This document shows, piece by piece, positions 1 to 9,012 of a stretch of 64,000 nucleotides of DNA. Position 1 is the first letter of the stretch. Each line of letters starts with the position of its first letter. The stretch spans positions 1,743,968 to 1,807,967 of the forward strand of contig NZ_NJGY01000001.1 of the NCBI RefSeq assembly GCF_002250505.1. Reading direction: 5' to 3'. The position numbers and the translations under genes were made by a program. The notes beneath the pieces are model-generated. The model was not told where the DNA came from and did no database searches. It was given only the letters and a program-made list of their open reading frames with translations. Source of the DNA: Janthinobacterium sp. PC23-8. GTDB taxonomy: Bacteria; Pseudomonadota; Gammaproteobacteria; Burkholderiales; Burkholderiaceae_D.

Positions 1-189
1 AAAAGCGTGCGAATGCAGGTTGACCATGCCGGGCACCACATACTCGGCCAGTTCCACGCCATCTGGCGGCGCCGCGTTATCGATCACGCTCGTCAAATCA
101 CCATCCGCATCCCACGCCAGCAGCACGTCGCGGCGCCAGCCGCCGGGCAGCAGCGCGTGGCGCGCAAACAGCTTCAACGCCGCACCCAT
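1..189 (-). CDS. hutF: Formimidoylglutamate deiminase HutF, N-terminal part (runs off the window)
   Basis: Only the first 63 codons are present; the gene continues beyond base 1. The visible N-terminus has the small beta-sandwich start of an amidohydrolase and ends in PGMVNLHSHAF, where HSH is the first metal-binding HxH pair of that superfamily. HutF converts N-formimino-L-glutamate to N-formyl-L-glutamate and ammonia in the cytoplasm, which fits an adjacent formylglutamate deformylase. The ATG at 189 overlaps the end of hutG by 16 bases, so the two are probably translationally coupled. A TTG at 177 is a possible alternative start. HutI, another amidohydrolase, is the main alternative, but the HutG next door favours HutF. 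Confidence 0.85.
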   Translation of the reverse strand, partial: MGAALKLFARHALLPGGWRRDVLLAWDADGDLTSVIDNAAPPDGVELAEYVVPGMVNLHSHAF

Positions 190-971
190 GCCACGGCCGC
201 TGCCATCATCTGCCGCAGCAGCGGCTGCACCTGTGCCGCCAGCTCGGGCCGATAGGCAAACGGCGCCGCTTCGTCCGTTTCGTTCATGTACAGGCACTGG
301 CACATCTCGAGCTGGATCGCCTGCACGCGGCGCGCCGGCTGGCCGTAGTGGCGCGTGATATGGCCGCCCTTGAAGCGGCCGTTCAGGGCTACCGTGAATG
401 GTGCCTGCGCACGCGCCAGGTCCACCACGGCAGTGCTCAAGCCGGCATCGCAGCTGGCGCCGTCGGCCGTGCCGAAGTTCAGGTCGGGCAGCTTGCCGTC
501 GAAAAAACGCGGCACGCGCGAGGCGATCGAATGCGCGTCCCACAGCACCACCGCGCCATGCACGCGCAGCAGGCGCTCAAGCTCCTGCTGCAGCTGGCGG
601 TGATACGGCGCCCAGTAACGCGCGACGCGCCGCTGCCGCTCCTGCATGTCAGGCTCCTGACCCGCCAGATACAGCGGCTCGCGCTGAAAGGTGTCTGTCG
701 GCAGCAGACCGGTCGTGTCCTGGCCCGGATACAGGTTCGTATCCTCCTGCGGCCGGTTCAGATCGATCACATAGCGCGACCAGCGCGCCGACAGCACCGA
801 CGCATCCATGTCCCGCAAGAAGCCGTGCAGTTCGCGCAGATGCCAGTCGGTATCCATCTTCACCAGCGCCTGCGGCGTCATGCATGCGGCAATCTCGTCG
901 GGGATGTCCACGCCCACATGCGGCATCGATACCAACAGAGGAATGCTGCCGGCGTGAAATTGATAATCCAT
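174..971 (-). CDS. hutG: N-formylglutamate deformylase HutG
   Basis: Encodes 265 residues, the usual size for the N-formylglutamate amidohydrolase family. It hydrolyses N-formyl-L-glutamate to glutamate and formate, the last step of the five-step histidine degradation route. Family-typical stretches are visible: SMPHVGVDIP near the N-terminus, DTDWHLREL, a DLNRP segment, and WDAHSI, with histidines and acids that probably bind the catalytic metal. The start follows AGGAGACC in the 18-base gap after hutH. It is the third gene of the hutUHGF operon and overlaps hutF. With HutF it makes the route that releases ammonia and formate rather than formamide. Confidence 0.95.
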   Translation of the reverse strand: MDYQFHAGSIPLLVSMPHVGVDIPDEIAACMTPQALVKMDTDWHLRELHGFLRDMDASVLSARWSRYVIDLNRPQEDTNLYPGQDTTGLLPTDTFQREPLYLAGQEPDMQERQRRVARYWAPYHRQLQQELERLLRVHGAVVLWDAHSIASRVPRFFDGKLPDLNFGTADGASCDAGLSTAVVDLARAQAPFTVALNGRFKGGHITRHYGQPARRVQAIQLEMCQCLYMNETDEAAPFAYRPELAAQVQPLLRQMMAAAVAWVRR

Positions 972-989
972 GATGGTCTCCTGGGCCGC

Positions 990-2549
990 TCAATCGTACA
1001 GCGGCGCGAACAGCTGTTTGCAGGTCAGGCTCAAGTCGCCGGCAAGCACCATCTGCCGGGCCGCTTCGATATCGGGTGCGAAATAGCGGTCGGCGTCAAA
1101 AAACGGCACCTTCTGGCGCAACTGCTGGTGCACGTGTTCCAGTTGCGGCGAGGTTTTCAAGGGCCGGTGGAAATCGATGCCCTGCGCGGCGGCCAGCAGC
1201 TCGATACCGACGATCACCGCCGTGTTGTGCGCCATGTCGCCCAGGCGCCGGCCGGCGAAGGTCGCCATGCTGACATGGTCTTCCTGGTTGGCCGAAGTGG
1301 GCAGGCTGTCGACGCTGGCCGGGTGCGCCAGCGACTTGTTTTCCGACGCCAGCGCGGCCGCCGTCACGTGCGCGATCATGAAGCCGGAATTGATGCCCGG
1401 CTCGCGCACCAGGAACGGCGGCAGGCCGGACAGCGTCGCGTCGATCAAGAGCGCGATGCGGCGCTCGGCCAGCGCGCCGATTTCGGCGATCGCCAGCGCC
1501 AGGGTGTCGGCCGCAAAGGCCACCGGCTCGGCGTGGAAGTTCCCGCCCGAGACGATGTCGGCCAGGGCGCCAGCTCCATCCGGGAAGATCAAGGGATTAT
1601 CGGTCACCGCATTGGCTTCGATCAGCAGGGTGCGGCGCGCATTGACGATCAGGTCCAGGCAGGCGCCCATCACCTGCGGCTGGCAGCGCAGGCTGTACGG
1701 GTCCTGCACGCGCTCGTCGCCTTCCAGGTGCGAAGCGCGGATGGCGCTGTGCGCCACCAGCTGGCGGTACATCTGCGCCGCCAGGATCTGGCCCGGCTGG
1801 CCGCGCACCGCATGCACGCGCGCGTCGAACGGCGCATCGCTGCCCTTGGCCGCGTCCAGCGACAGCGCGCCCGTGACCATCGCCGCTTCCAGCAGGCGCT
1901 CGGCCATGAACAGGCCGTGCAGCGCCAGCGCGGCCGACACTTGCGTGCCGTTGATCAGCGCCAGCCCCTCTTTCGCCGCCAGCACCACCGGCGCGATGCC
2001 GGCCTGCGCCAGCGCGTCGGGCGCCGGCATCAACACGCCATTGACGCGCACGTCGCCCACGCCCAGCATGGCCAGGGTCATGTGCGACAGCGGCGCCAGG
2101 TCGCCCGAGGCGCCCACCGAACCCTTGGCGGGAATGGCCGGCATGATGCCGGCGTTGTACAGCGCGATCAGGGTATCGACGATCAGCGGGCGCACGCCCG
2201 AATAGCCGCGCGCCAGGCTGCCGATCTTCATCAGCATGATCAAGCGCACCACCGCGTCCGACAGCAGCTCGCCGGTGCCGACCGAATGCGACAGGATCAG
2301 GTTGCGCTGCAGTTGCTCGAGCTTTTCATCGGGAATGCGCGTCCTGGCCAGGAGGCCAAAGCCGGTGTTGATGCCATAGGCCGCCTCGCCCTTGGCGACG
2401 ATGTCCCGCACGGCGGCGGCCGACGCTTCGATCGCGCCGTAGGCATCAAGCGCCAGCTTCAAGGTGGCCGGCCCGGCCCACACTGCGCGCAGATCGGCCA
2501 GGGTCATCGCGCCCGGTGTCAGGGTCCAGCCAGTCAAAGATGGTGTCAT
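990..2549 (-). CDS. hutH: Histidine ammonia-lyase
   Basis: Encodes 519 residues, slightly longer than the roughly 510 typical of the family. It deaminates L-histidine to urocanate, the first step of histidine use. The segment [15 protein letters not shown], near residue 146, contains the Ala-Ser-Gly triad that cyclises into the MIO electrophile. [14 protein letters not shown] and a GINSGFM stretch further on are typical of the active-site helices. The start lies 4 bases after the hutU stop codon, so the gene is co-transcribed and probably translationally coupled with hutU. The reading frame is intact. Confidence 0.97.
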   Translation of the reverse strand: MTPSLTGWTLTPGAMTLADLRAVWAGPATLKLALDAYGAIEASAAAVRDIVAKGEAAYGINTGFGLLARTRIPDEKLEQLQRNLILSHSVGTGELLSDAVVRLIMLMKIGSLARGYSGVRPLIVDTLIALYNAGIMPAIPAKGSVGASGDLAPLSHMTLAMLGVGDVRVNGVLMPAPDALAQAGIAPVVLAAKEGLALINGTQVSAALALHGLFMAERLLEAAMVTGALSLDAAKGSDAPFDARVHAVRGQPGQILAAQMYRQLVAHSAIRASHLEGDERVQDPYSLRCQPQVMGACLDLIVNARRTLLIEANAVTDNPLIFPDGAGALADIVSGGNFHAEPVAFAADTLALAIAEIGALAERRIALLIDATLSGLPPFLVREPGINSGFMIAHVTAAALASENKSLAHPASVDSLPTSANQEDHVSMATFAGRRLGDMAHNTAVIVGIELLAAAQGIDFHRPLKTSPQLEHVHQQLRQKVPFFDADRYFAPDIEAARQMVLAGDLSLTCKQLFAPLYD

Positions 2550-2553
2550 GTTT

Positions 2554-4257
2554 TCATTCCATCATGGGCAGGTTCAGGCCATTGCGCCTGGCGCAGGCGG
2601 CCGCCGTTTCATAGCCGGCATCGGCATGGCGCATCACGCCCGAGCCGCTGTCGTTGACCAGCACGCGCGCCAGGCGTTTCGCTGCAGCGTCCGTGCCATC
2701 GGCCACGATCACCATGCCCGCATGCTGGGAATATCCCATGCCAACGCCGCCGCCGTGGTGCAGCGAGACCCAGGTGGCACCGCCGGCCGTATTGAGCAGG
2801 GCGTTGAGCAGCGGCCAGTCGGACACGGCATCGGTGCCGTCCTTCATGCTTTCCGTTTCGCGGTTCGGGCTGGCCACCGAGCCCGTATCGAGGTGGTCGC
2901 GGCCGATCACGATGGGTGCCTTCAGCTCGCCCGTGCGCACCATCTCGTTGAAGGCCAGGCCGGCGAGATGGCGCTCGCCCAGGCCCAGCCAGCAGATGCG
3001 CGCCGGCAGTCCCTGGAAGGCGATGCGCTCGCGCGCCATGTCCAGCCAGTGGTGCACCTGCGCGTGCTGCGGGAACAGCTGCTTGATCTTCGCATCGGTC
3101 TTGTAGATGTCTTCCGGGTCGCCCGACAGCGCCACCCAGCGGAACGGTCCGCACCCTTCGCAGAACTGCGGGCGGATATACGCCGGCACGAAGCCGGGGA
3201 AGTCAAACGCGTTGCGCACGCCCTGGTCAAACGCCACCTGGCGGATGTTGTTGCCATAGTCGACCGTGTGCACGCCCATCGCGTGAAAGTCCAGCATGGC
3301 CTGCACGTGGGCGGCGCAGGAGTCGGCGGCGGCCAGCGCCAGGCGCGCATGGCGTTTCGGGTCCTGCTGCGCCGCCTTCCAGTCCGATACGCTCCAGCCG
3401 CGCGGCAGGTAGCCGTTGACCAGATCATGCGCCGAGGTTTGATCCGTCACCAGGTCGGGCAGCGGGCCGCCCGCTTTGGCCCGTTTCACCAGTTCAGTCA
3501 GCACTTCGGCGGCATTGCCGAGCAGGCCGATGGAGATCGCTTCTCTGCGTTCGGTGTGGTGTGCTATCAGCGCCAGCGCATCGTCCAGATTGGCCGCCTG
3601 CTTGTCGAGGTAGCGGGTGCGCAGGCGGAAATCAATGCTGCTTTGCTGGCATTCGATGGTGAGCGACACGGCGCCGGCCATGGTGGCGGCCAGCGGCTGC
3701 GCGCCGCCCATGCCGCCCAGGCCGGCCGTCAGTATCCAGCGCCCGGCCCAGTCGCCGCCGAAATGCTGGCGGCCCGCTTCGGCAAAGGTTTCATATGTGC
3801 CCTGCACGATGCCCTGCGTGCCGATATAGATCCAGCTGCCGGCGGTCATCTGGCCGTACATGAACAGGCCCTGGCGATCGAGTTCGTTGAAGTGTTCCCA
3901 GTTGGCCCATTTCGGCACCAGGTTGGAGTTGGCGATCAGCACCCGTGGCGCGTCCGGGTGGGTGCGAAAGACGCCCACCGGTTTGCCGGACTGGATCAGG
4001 AGGGTCTGGTCTTCTTCCAGTGCGCGCAGCGAGGCGAGGATCTGGTCGAAACAGGCCCAGTTGCGCGCCGCGCGGCCGATGCCGCCGTAGACCACCAGAT
4101 GCTGCGGATGCTCTGCCACCTCGGCATCGAGATTGTTCTGCAGCATGCGGTAGGCCGCCTCGATCTGCCAGTTCTTGCAGTGCAACTGCGTGCCGCGCGG
4201 GGCGCGGATGCTGCGGCTGGCGTCAAAGCGCGGATCGCCGTCCATATCCTGGTTCAT
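2554..4257 (-). CDS. hutU: Urocanate hydratase (urocanase)
   Basis: Encodes 567 residues from the ATG at 4257, chosen because GAGGAGA lies 4 bases upstream; an upstream in-frame ATG at 4311 sits inside the promoter -10 and is excluded. Urocanase hydrates urocanate to imidazolone propionate with a tightly bound NAD+. Family marks are [11 protein letters not shown] near the N-terminus, the dinucleotide-binding GLGGMGG near residue 180, and [11 protein letters not shown] near residue 366 with the conserved active-site cysteine. It is the first gene of the minus-strand hut operon and is read from the promoter at 4311-4339. Confidence 0.97.
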   Translation of the reverse strand: MNQDMDGDPRFDASRSIRAPRGTQLHCKNWQIEAAYRMLQNNLDAEVAEHPQHLVVYGGIGRAARNWACFDQILASLRALEEDQTLLIQSGKPVGVFRTHPDAPRVLIANSNLVPKWANWEHFNELDRQGLFMYGQMTAGSWIYIGTQGIVQGTYETFAEAGRQHFGGDWAGRWILTAGLGGMGGAQPLAATMAGAVSLTIECQQSSIDFRLRTRYLDKQAANLDDALALIAHHTERREAISIGLLGNAAEVLTELVKRAKAGGPLPDLVTDQTSAHDLVNGYLPRGWSVSDWKAAQQDPKRHARLALAAADSCAAHVQAMLDFHAMGVHTVDYGNNIRQVAFDQGVRNAFDFPGFVPAYIRPQFCEGCGPFRWVALSGDPEDIYKTDAKIKQLFPQHAQVHHWLDMARERIAFQGLPARICWLGLGERHLAGLAFNEMVRTGELKAPIVIGRDHLDTGSVASPNRETESMKDGTDAVSDWPLLNALLNTAGGATWVSLHHGGGVGMGYSQHAGMVIVADGTDAAAKRLARVLVNDSGSGVMRHADAGYETAAACARRNGLNLPMME

Positions 4258-4276
4258 GCCGTCTCCTCTCAAGGGG

Positions 4277-4301
4277 AAAGCGGGCATGCGTGGCCCGCTT
4301 T
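4277..4301 (-). promoter_or_regulatory. Hairpin in the hutU 5' leader
   Basis: AAAGCGGGC and GCCCGCTTT form a perfect 9-bp inverted repeat around a 7-base loop. It lies between the promoter start point and the hutU ribosome-binding site. On the hut transcript the stem is followed by C residues rather than a U-tract, so it is not a clear terminator. It could stabilise the leader or affect ribosome access. No function is shown by the sequence. Confidence 0.5.
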
Positions 4302-4310
4302 GATGTGACA

Positions 4311-4339
4311 AGCATAGGTTGTCTATACAAGCAAGTCAA
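4311..4339 (-). promoter_or_regulatory. hut operon promoter with HutC-type operator
   Basis: On the minus strand TTGACT (4334-4339) and TATGCT (4311-4316) are separated by exactly 17 bases, a near-consensus sigma-70 promoter. The spacer contains the near-palindrome TTGTCTATACAA at 4319-4330. Its core GT-C-TA-T-AC fits the GT-N-TA-N-AC operator pattern known for the HutC subfamily of GntR regulators. A repressor bound here would block RNA polymerase directly. The likely regulator is hutC at 8049-8768, released by urocanate. Confidence 0.85.
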
Positions 4340-4514
4340 CCGCTTTTGTCTGACGCTGATGTGACTTTTCTCGCCCCCGCCACTGTCACAAATGCCTGGC
4401 ATGCTCAAGCCCGCGACGGCTTGCACAGGGCCGCCAGGCGGCCAGCAGCTTGCGTTGGGTCAACAGGCCTTGGAACTGGCTGGCCTACGCTGGCGTTTTA
4501 TCGCGGAGGCCACC

Positions 4515-5585
4515 ATGACACGCCACCATGTAATCAGCACCACCGGCTGCGACGTGTTTTATGCGCTCGTCACGCACTGCAGGGACAGCCTGGGCGCGCA
4601 TTTCGACACCATGGTCGTCACCTATACGGAAGGCGGCCAGCCGGTGCTCGGTGCGGCCCTGCGCGACGCCGGAAGCGGCTGCGAAATGCACCGCCGCGCG
4701 GGCCAGGCCGACGAATGCTGGTGCTGCGGCTTTGACGAGCAGCTCGAATTCGTATCGCAGACCGACGTGCCGCTGGCGCATGCCGATTACCGCCTGACCG
4801 TCAGCAATGGCGAGACATGGACAGGCACGACGGACGCCAAAGGCCGCACGGAGCGTATCGCCAGCAAGCAGGCAGAGCGCATCGTCAAAGCCGAATTTTT
4901 CCCGCCAGCGTATCAATCCCCCTGCTGCGCCGCATCCCCCGCACGCGCCAAACCGGCCGGCAAGACCGTCGAACTGCAGGATGTCAGGACCACCGACCAG
5001 AATGTCGGTTCGTCGGTCAGGACAGTCAAGTTGAACGACAAGGTGCGCCCGCTGACGCAGGGCGAGATCAATATGGCGTGGCTGCTGTTCGAGGACGCGA
5101 TTGACTACAGCAAGGTCAAGGTGCATGCCGAGCCGTATTTATGGTTTGGCTTGCAGCCGAAGGATGTGGCCATGACGCCGAATGGGGAGATTTATTTTCA
5201 TGAGTCGGAGTTCAAGGAGGATTTTTCTCAATCAGACGATCAACGAAAACACTGGTTCATACACGAGATGGTGCATGTTTGGCAATATCAACTCACATAT
5301 CCCGTCAAACTACGAGGTGCCATCCGCCTTGGCCTGGACTATAAATATGTTCTGTCATCTACTCAAAAGCTAGCTGACTACAACATGGAGGCACAAGGTG
5401 ATTTGATCGCCGATTATTTCGTACTGAGGTTTTTAGATTCTACCGACGCAATGCGTCAGCAACAATATAAAGACTCCAAACATATTTTTGAAGAGGCACT
5501 CAGTGATTTTTTCAAGAATCGTAAAGAACCAAAAAACCTGCCTGGTTACAATATCGATCATGAGCCAATGGTCGATATCCCCTGA
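4515..5585 (+). CDS. Effector-like protein with C-terminal zincin metallopeptidase domain
   Basis: Encodes 356 residues from the ATG at 4515, which has GGAGG 5 bases upstream. Residues about 70-150 resemble the small TTR/carboxypeptidase-regulatory-like module found in VgrG/PAAR-linked effectors (DYRLTVSNGETWTGTTDAKG, then RTERI). The C-terminal half has HEMVH at residues 250-254, an HExxH zinc-peptidase motif followed by WQYQ, and a downstream EAQGDLIADYF that could give the third ligand. No signal peptide or membrane segment is seen. Base composition becomes clearly more AT-rich from about base 5200, as if the toxin-like half had a separate origin. No VgrG, PAAR or secretion gene is nearby. 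The peptidase fold is fairly sure; the effector role is inference. Confidence 0.8.
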   Translation: MTRHHVISTTGCDVFYALVTHCRDSLGAHFDTMVVTYTEGGQPVLGAALRDAGSGCEMHRRAGQADECWCCGFDEQLEFVSQTDVPLAHADYRLTVSNGETWTGTTDAKGRTERIASKQAERIVKAEFFPPAYQSPCCAASPARAKPAGKTVELQDVRTTDQNVGSSVRTVKLNDKVRPLTQGEINMAWLLFEDAIDYSKVKVHAEPYLWFGLQPKDVAMTPNGEIYFHESEFKEDFSQSDDQRKHWFIHEMVHVWQYQLTYPVKLRGAIRLGLDYKYVLSSTQKLADYNMEAQGDLIADYFVLRFLDSTDAMRQQQYKDSKHIFEEALSDFFKNRKEPKNLPGYNIDHEPMVDIP

Positions 5586-6039
5586 TGTCGCAGCATATTC
5601 ACGCATGGCTGAAGCCATCGTTACGTCATCAGACGGAGCACCTTGCTTTTCCATCACAACAAAAGAAGAAGCGCGCAATGGCGTGCCAATTCTGGGTGCG
5701 CTGATCGTGTCAGATCTGTCACTTCGGCCAGTCAAAAAAGTATGGTCTTTTTCCCTGCCACCATCGACACAGCTTCCCATCCATGCAGCTTCATGCATTC
5801 GCTATGGAGAATTACCAGGGATGGCGACTGGCATCAGCCCCGGAATACTCATTTCCGGGCATTTTTATAGCGTTTTTTTGAATGGTAGCCCAAAGGACCC
5901 GTCTGACCCCACTTATGGCTACGAAGGAAAATTCTGTATCGCTGCCACTGCCACTGGCGGCCAGCAAGTCGTTCCGATTACCAGAGATATGCTGGCGTGG
6001 CGAAGTGAAGTCTGTCCAAGCGCCTCACCATCACAATAG
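5560..6039 (+). CDS. Unknown protein overlapping the zincin gene (possible immunity partner)
   Basis: Encodes 159 residues from the ATG at 5560 and overlaps the previous gene by 26 bases in another frame, so the two are expressed together. I do not recognise a family with certainty. The sequence looks beta-rich, with IRYGELPGMATGISPGI in the middle and GYEGKFCIAA near the end, loosely like small proteins encoded beside type VI effectors. No signal peptide or membrane helix is visible. Its first half shares the AT-rich composition of the toxin-like end of the upstream gene. Immunity or adaptor function is inferred only from the overlap and position. Confidence 0.6.
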   Translation: MSQWSISPDVAAYSRMAEAIVTSSDGAPCFSITTKEEARNGVPILGALIVSDLSLRPVKKVWSFSLPPSTQLPIHAASCIRYGELPGMATGISPGILISGHFYSVFLNGSPKDPSDPTYGYEGKFCIAATATGGQQVVPITRDMLAWRSEVCPSASPSQ

Positions 6040-6143
6040 GCCTGCCATGTGCATGCGCTCGCGCGGTGCAACTGCCGCGCGGCGAACGCAGCAGAACGGA
6101 CACCAGTTGCGAGAACCCTGCGGCGCAGCAATAAGCCTTGCCT

Positions 6144-6833
6144 TCAACTGGCATCATGAAAAATCACGCCCAGCGTATGCCGCACGCCCGAGCGCAGGCG
6201 CGACACGCCGTGGCGCATGGTGACCCGGTAGCTGCCGCGCACGCCATTGACGGGGCGCTGCGCGACGGGAAAGATGACGGCGTCGCCCTGCTGCAGAGGC
6301 ACCACTTCCACGCGCGACTGCATGCGCGGGCGCTGCTCCGTCAGCACGAATTGGCCGCCCGTAAAGTCAAACTGCGGGCGCGACAGCAGCACGGCCAGCT
6401 GCAGCGGAAAAACATGCTCGCCATACAGGTCCTGGTGCAGGCAGTTGTAGTCGCCTTCGCCGTAGCGCAACATCAGCGGCGTGGGCCGCGTCTGCCCCGC
6501 CGCATGGCAGCGCGCCAGGAATGCTTCATGCGCCGGCGGAAAGCGCGTCTCCAGTCCCATGGCCGCCTGCCAGCGGTTGGCGATCGCCGCCAGCGGCGCA
6601 TACAGCGCCATGCGCAAGGCGGACACCGGCTCGGGCAGCGGATAGGCGAAATATTGATATTCGCCACGGCCAAAACCCTGGCGCTCCATCACCACCCGGC
6701 TGCGGAAACGCTCCGGCTGATCGTATTGCGCCGCCAGCGCCAGGCAGGCGTCCACCTCCAGCAAGCCGGGCACCACGGCGCAGCCATGGCCGTTGAGCTC
6801 GTCCTCGATGCGCTGCCAGTCAAGCCGCTGCAT
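6144..6833 (-). CDS. 2OG-Fe(II) oxygenase of the type encoded beside ada
   Basis: Encodes 229 residues. The iron-binding motif is visible as His133-x-Asp135 in CLHQDLYGEHVFP, with a distal histidine at 208 or 219 in MRHGVSRLRSGVRHTLG and arginines nearby for 2-oxoglutarate. This is the prolyl-4-hydroxylase-like dioxygenase family often found directly after ada. The gene overlaps the end of ada by 14 bases, so it is translated from the same message. A part in alkylation repair or response is suggested by that conserved pairing, but the substrate is unknown. The frame is intact. Confidence 0.88.
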   Translation of the reverse strand: MQRLDWQRIEDELNGHGCAVVPGLLEVDACLALAAQYDQPERFRSRVVMERQGFGRGEYQYFAYPLPEPVSALRMALYAPLAAIANRWQAAMGLETRFPPAHEAFLARCHAAGQTRPTPLMLRYGEGDYNCLHQDLYGEHVFPLQLAVLLSRPQFDFTGGQFVLTEQRPRMQSRVEVVPLQQGDAVIFPVAQRPVNGVRGSYRVTMRHGVSRLRSGVRHTLGVIFHDAS

Positions 6834-7890
6834 CGCCGGCCTCCCGCTCGAGCAACTGCCGCTTGCGCTCCACGCCCCAGCGATAGCCAGACAGCGCGCC
6901 GTCGTTGCGCACCACGCGGTGGCACGGTATTGCCACGGCCAGCGTATTGGCCGCGCAGGCGCCGGCCACGGCGCGCGCGCCGGTGGGCAGGCCGATGCGC
7001 CGCGCCAGTTCCGCGTAGCTGACGGTGCTGCCGGCGGGAATGGCGCGCAACGCTTGCCAGACGCGTTGCTGGAAGGCCGTGCCGCGCACGTCGAGCGGCA
7101 GGTCCAGGCCCAGCGCGGGCGCTTCGACCAGACCGATCACCCTGGCCACCGTCTGCTCATAGTCGGGCTCGGCGCCGCGCAAGTCGGCCTGCGGAAAGCG
7201 GTCCTGCAAGTCGCGCAGCAATGCGTCCGGATCGTCGCCCAGCAGGATCGCGCAGACGCCCTTGTCGGTGCTGGCGACCAGGAGTGCGCCAAGGGTACAG
7301 GCGGCGATCGCAAAGCGGATCACGGCGCCGCTGCCGCCGGCGCGAAAGGCGCCCGGCGTCATGCCCAACAGCGCAGGCGTGGCGGCATAGAAACGTGCAC
7401 TGGAATGAAAGCCGGCCGCATACAGGGCGTCGGTGACGGTGCCGGCGCCCGGCTGGGCCAGGCCGGCCTTGAGCCGTTCGCCACGGCGCGCCACCGCATA
7501 GCCTTTCGGCGTAATGCCGGTGTGCGCCTTGAAGACGCGGTGGAAATGAAAGCGGCTCATGCCGGCCGCCTGCGCCAGCGTATCAAGATCAGGCAGGTCG
7601 TCGCTGGCCTCGATCAGACGGCAACTTTGCGCGACGATGGCCGCCTGGCGCTCGGCCAGCGGCGGCTGGCCCGGTTTGCAGCGCAGGCAGGCGCGAAAGC
7701 CGGCCGCTTCAGCCTCGGCGCAGCTGGCGTGAAAGGCCACGTTGGCGCGCAGGGCCAGGCGCGCCGCGCATGACGGGCGGCAATATACGCCGGTCGTACG
7801 CACCGAGTAATAAAAGCGGCCGTCGGCGGCAGCGTCGCGCTGTTGCACCGCCGCCCAGCGCGCTTCGTCGTTCGTGTAAGAATGGTCCAT
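6820..7890 (-). CDS. ada: Ada bifunctional methyltransferase / transcriptional activator
   Basis: Encodes 356 residues from the ATG at 7890, preceded by GGGGGAA. The N-terminal domain has the four zinc cysteines Cys37, Cys41, Cys68 and Cys71 ([19 protein letters not shown]); the first accepts methyl groups from DNA phosphotriesters. An AraC-type helix-turn-helix follows (about residues 85-180, with GMSRFHFHRVFKAHTGITP). The C-terminal O6-methylguanine methyltransferase domain has the active-site PCHRVV near residue 325. Methylated Ada activates alkylation-repair genes in characterised systems. It forms an operon with the overlapping dioxygenase gene. Confidence 0.96.
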   Translation of the reverse strand: MDHSYTNDEARWAAVQQRDAAADGRFYYSVRTTGVYCRPSCAARLALRANVAFHASCAEAEAAGFRACLRCKPGQPPLAERQAAIVAQSCRLIEASDDLPDLDTLAQAAGMSRFHFHRVFKAHTGITPKGYAVARRGERLKAGLAQPGAGTVTDALYAAGFHSSARFYAATPALLGMTPGAFRAGGSGAVIRFAIAACTLGALLVASTDKGVCAILLGDDPDALLRDLQDRFPQADLRGAEPDYEQTVARVIGLVEAPALGLDLPLDVRGTAFQQRVWQALRAIPAGSTVSYAELARRIGLPTGARAVAGACAANTLAVAIPCHRVVRNDGALSGYRWGVERKRQLLEREAGDAAA

Positions 7891-8048
7891 GATGTTCCCC
7901 CTGTTTTGCTCTTTGCTGGCCACCATCGTGCCACGCGGCGACAGGCGCCGCACTCCGGCTCTTGCTTTTGAATTCGCCGGCCGGCGGCGGTGCTAAAATC
8001 GGCCATCGCGCCGCCATGGGGCTTGCCTTGCGCTTCGGAGAAATTGCA

Positions 8049-8768
8049 TTGGACCACCAGCTTACACAGGAAAATACGCCCATTTTCCAGCGCATCAAGG
8101 ATTATTTATTGGCCGGCATCGCCGCCGGTCGCTGGAAGGAAGGCGACGTGATCCCGTCCGAGCAGGCGCTGGTCAAGCAGTTTGGCGTCTCGCGCATGAC
8201 GGTCAACCGCGCCGTGCGCGAGCTGACCAGCGAACAGGTGCTCACGCGCCGCCAGGGCGCCGGCACCTATGTCGCGCAACAGAAGTACCAGGCAACGCTG
8301 CTGGAAATCAAGAGTATCGCTGATGAAGTGCGTGCGCGCGGCCATTTGCACCGCAGCAATCTGCAAGTGCTCGAACAGGTCAAGGCTTCCGAGCTGATGG
8401 CCAGGCAGTTCGGCCTGGCGTCCTCGAAGACGCTGTTCCATTCGCTGATCGTGCACTTCGAAAACGGCGTGCCGATCCAGGTGGAAGACCGCTGGGTCAA
8501 TCCCGGCTGCGCGCCCGACTACATGGTGCAGGATTTTGCCACCATCACGCCCAATGAGTACCTGATGGCGGCCGCGCCGCTGCAGGGCGCCACCTACAGC
8601 ATTGAAGCGCTGTCGGCGCCACGCAACATCGCCGAAATGCTGGCAATCGACATGAAACAGCCTTGCCTGGTGCTGCGCCGCCAGACCAGGTCCGCCGGCA
8701 AGATTGCCTCGATTGCCACCATGTGGCATCCGGGCCACCGCTATCAGTTCGCCGGCTCGTTCAGCTAA
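8049..8768 (+). CDS. hutC: Histidine utilisation repressor HutC (GntR family)
   Basis: Encodes 239 residues from a TTG at 8049, which has GGAG 8 bases upstream; an in-frame ATG at 8016 is the alternative but has no good ribosome site. The N-terminal winged helix (residues about 10-75) shows PIFQRIKDYLLAGI and SRMTVNRAVRELTSEQVL, and the C-terminal UTRA domain ends in HPGHRYQFAGSFS, typical of HutC. HutC represses hut genes and is released by urocanate. Its likely target is the operator at 4319-4330. It lies almost 4 kb from the hut operon and faces away from it, separated by the effector-like pair and the ada pair. Confidence 0.9.
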   Translation: MDHQLTQENTPIFQRIKDYLLAGIAAGRWKEGDVIPSEQALVKQFGVSRMTVNRAVRELTSEQVLTRRQGAGTYVAQQKYQATLLEIKSIADEVRARGHLHRSNLQVLEQVKASELMARQFGLASSKTLFHSLIVHFENGVPIQVEDRWVNPGCAPDYMVQDFATITPNEYLMAAAPLQGATYSIEALSAPRNIAEMLAIDMKQPCLVLRRQTRSAGKIASIATMWHPGHRYQFAGSFS

Positions 8769-8925
8769 CCGGCAATTGACTGTCAAAATGCTATTTTACT
8801 AGCATAAATTACACCTTCTTTTCTCTCCGATTCTCACTTGAATGCAAAAAAAACAACTATTTTTTTGCAGAAAAATCTGCCTTTTGTACGGCAATGGAAG
8901 TTAGATAGTCGGCATAAATATTCGG

Positions 8926-8934
8926 TGCTATAGT
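8926..8934 (+). promoter_or_regulatory. Possible extended -10 promoter for the hybrid kinase gene
   Basis: The 244-base gap between hutC and the kinase gene is AT-rich. TG-C-TATAGT at 8926-8934 matches an extended -10 element, and no convincing -35 is present 17 bases upstream. The gap also contains a weak 5-bp stem at 8867-8880 (GCAGA/TCTGC) followed by CTTTT, which might end hutC transcription. Both are tentative. Confidence 0.3.
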
Positions 8935-9012
8935 TGCCGCCAGAACAGAATGCCGGCCGCATGCCGGCCCGCACATCGCGCAGAGCCAGGCGTCATCACG
9001 CAGCAGAAAGGG

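Noticed and set aside
348..4308. Long plus-strand open frames opposite hutG, hutH and hutU
   Set aside because: They have low-complexity Arg/His/Gln-rich translations and no ribosome sites; the hut genes on the other strand are unambiguous.
8769..9012. A second HutC operator upstream of or after hutC
   Set aside because: No GT-N-TA-N-AC palindrome was found near either end of hutC, so autoregulation through that site is not supported.
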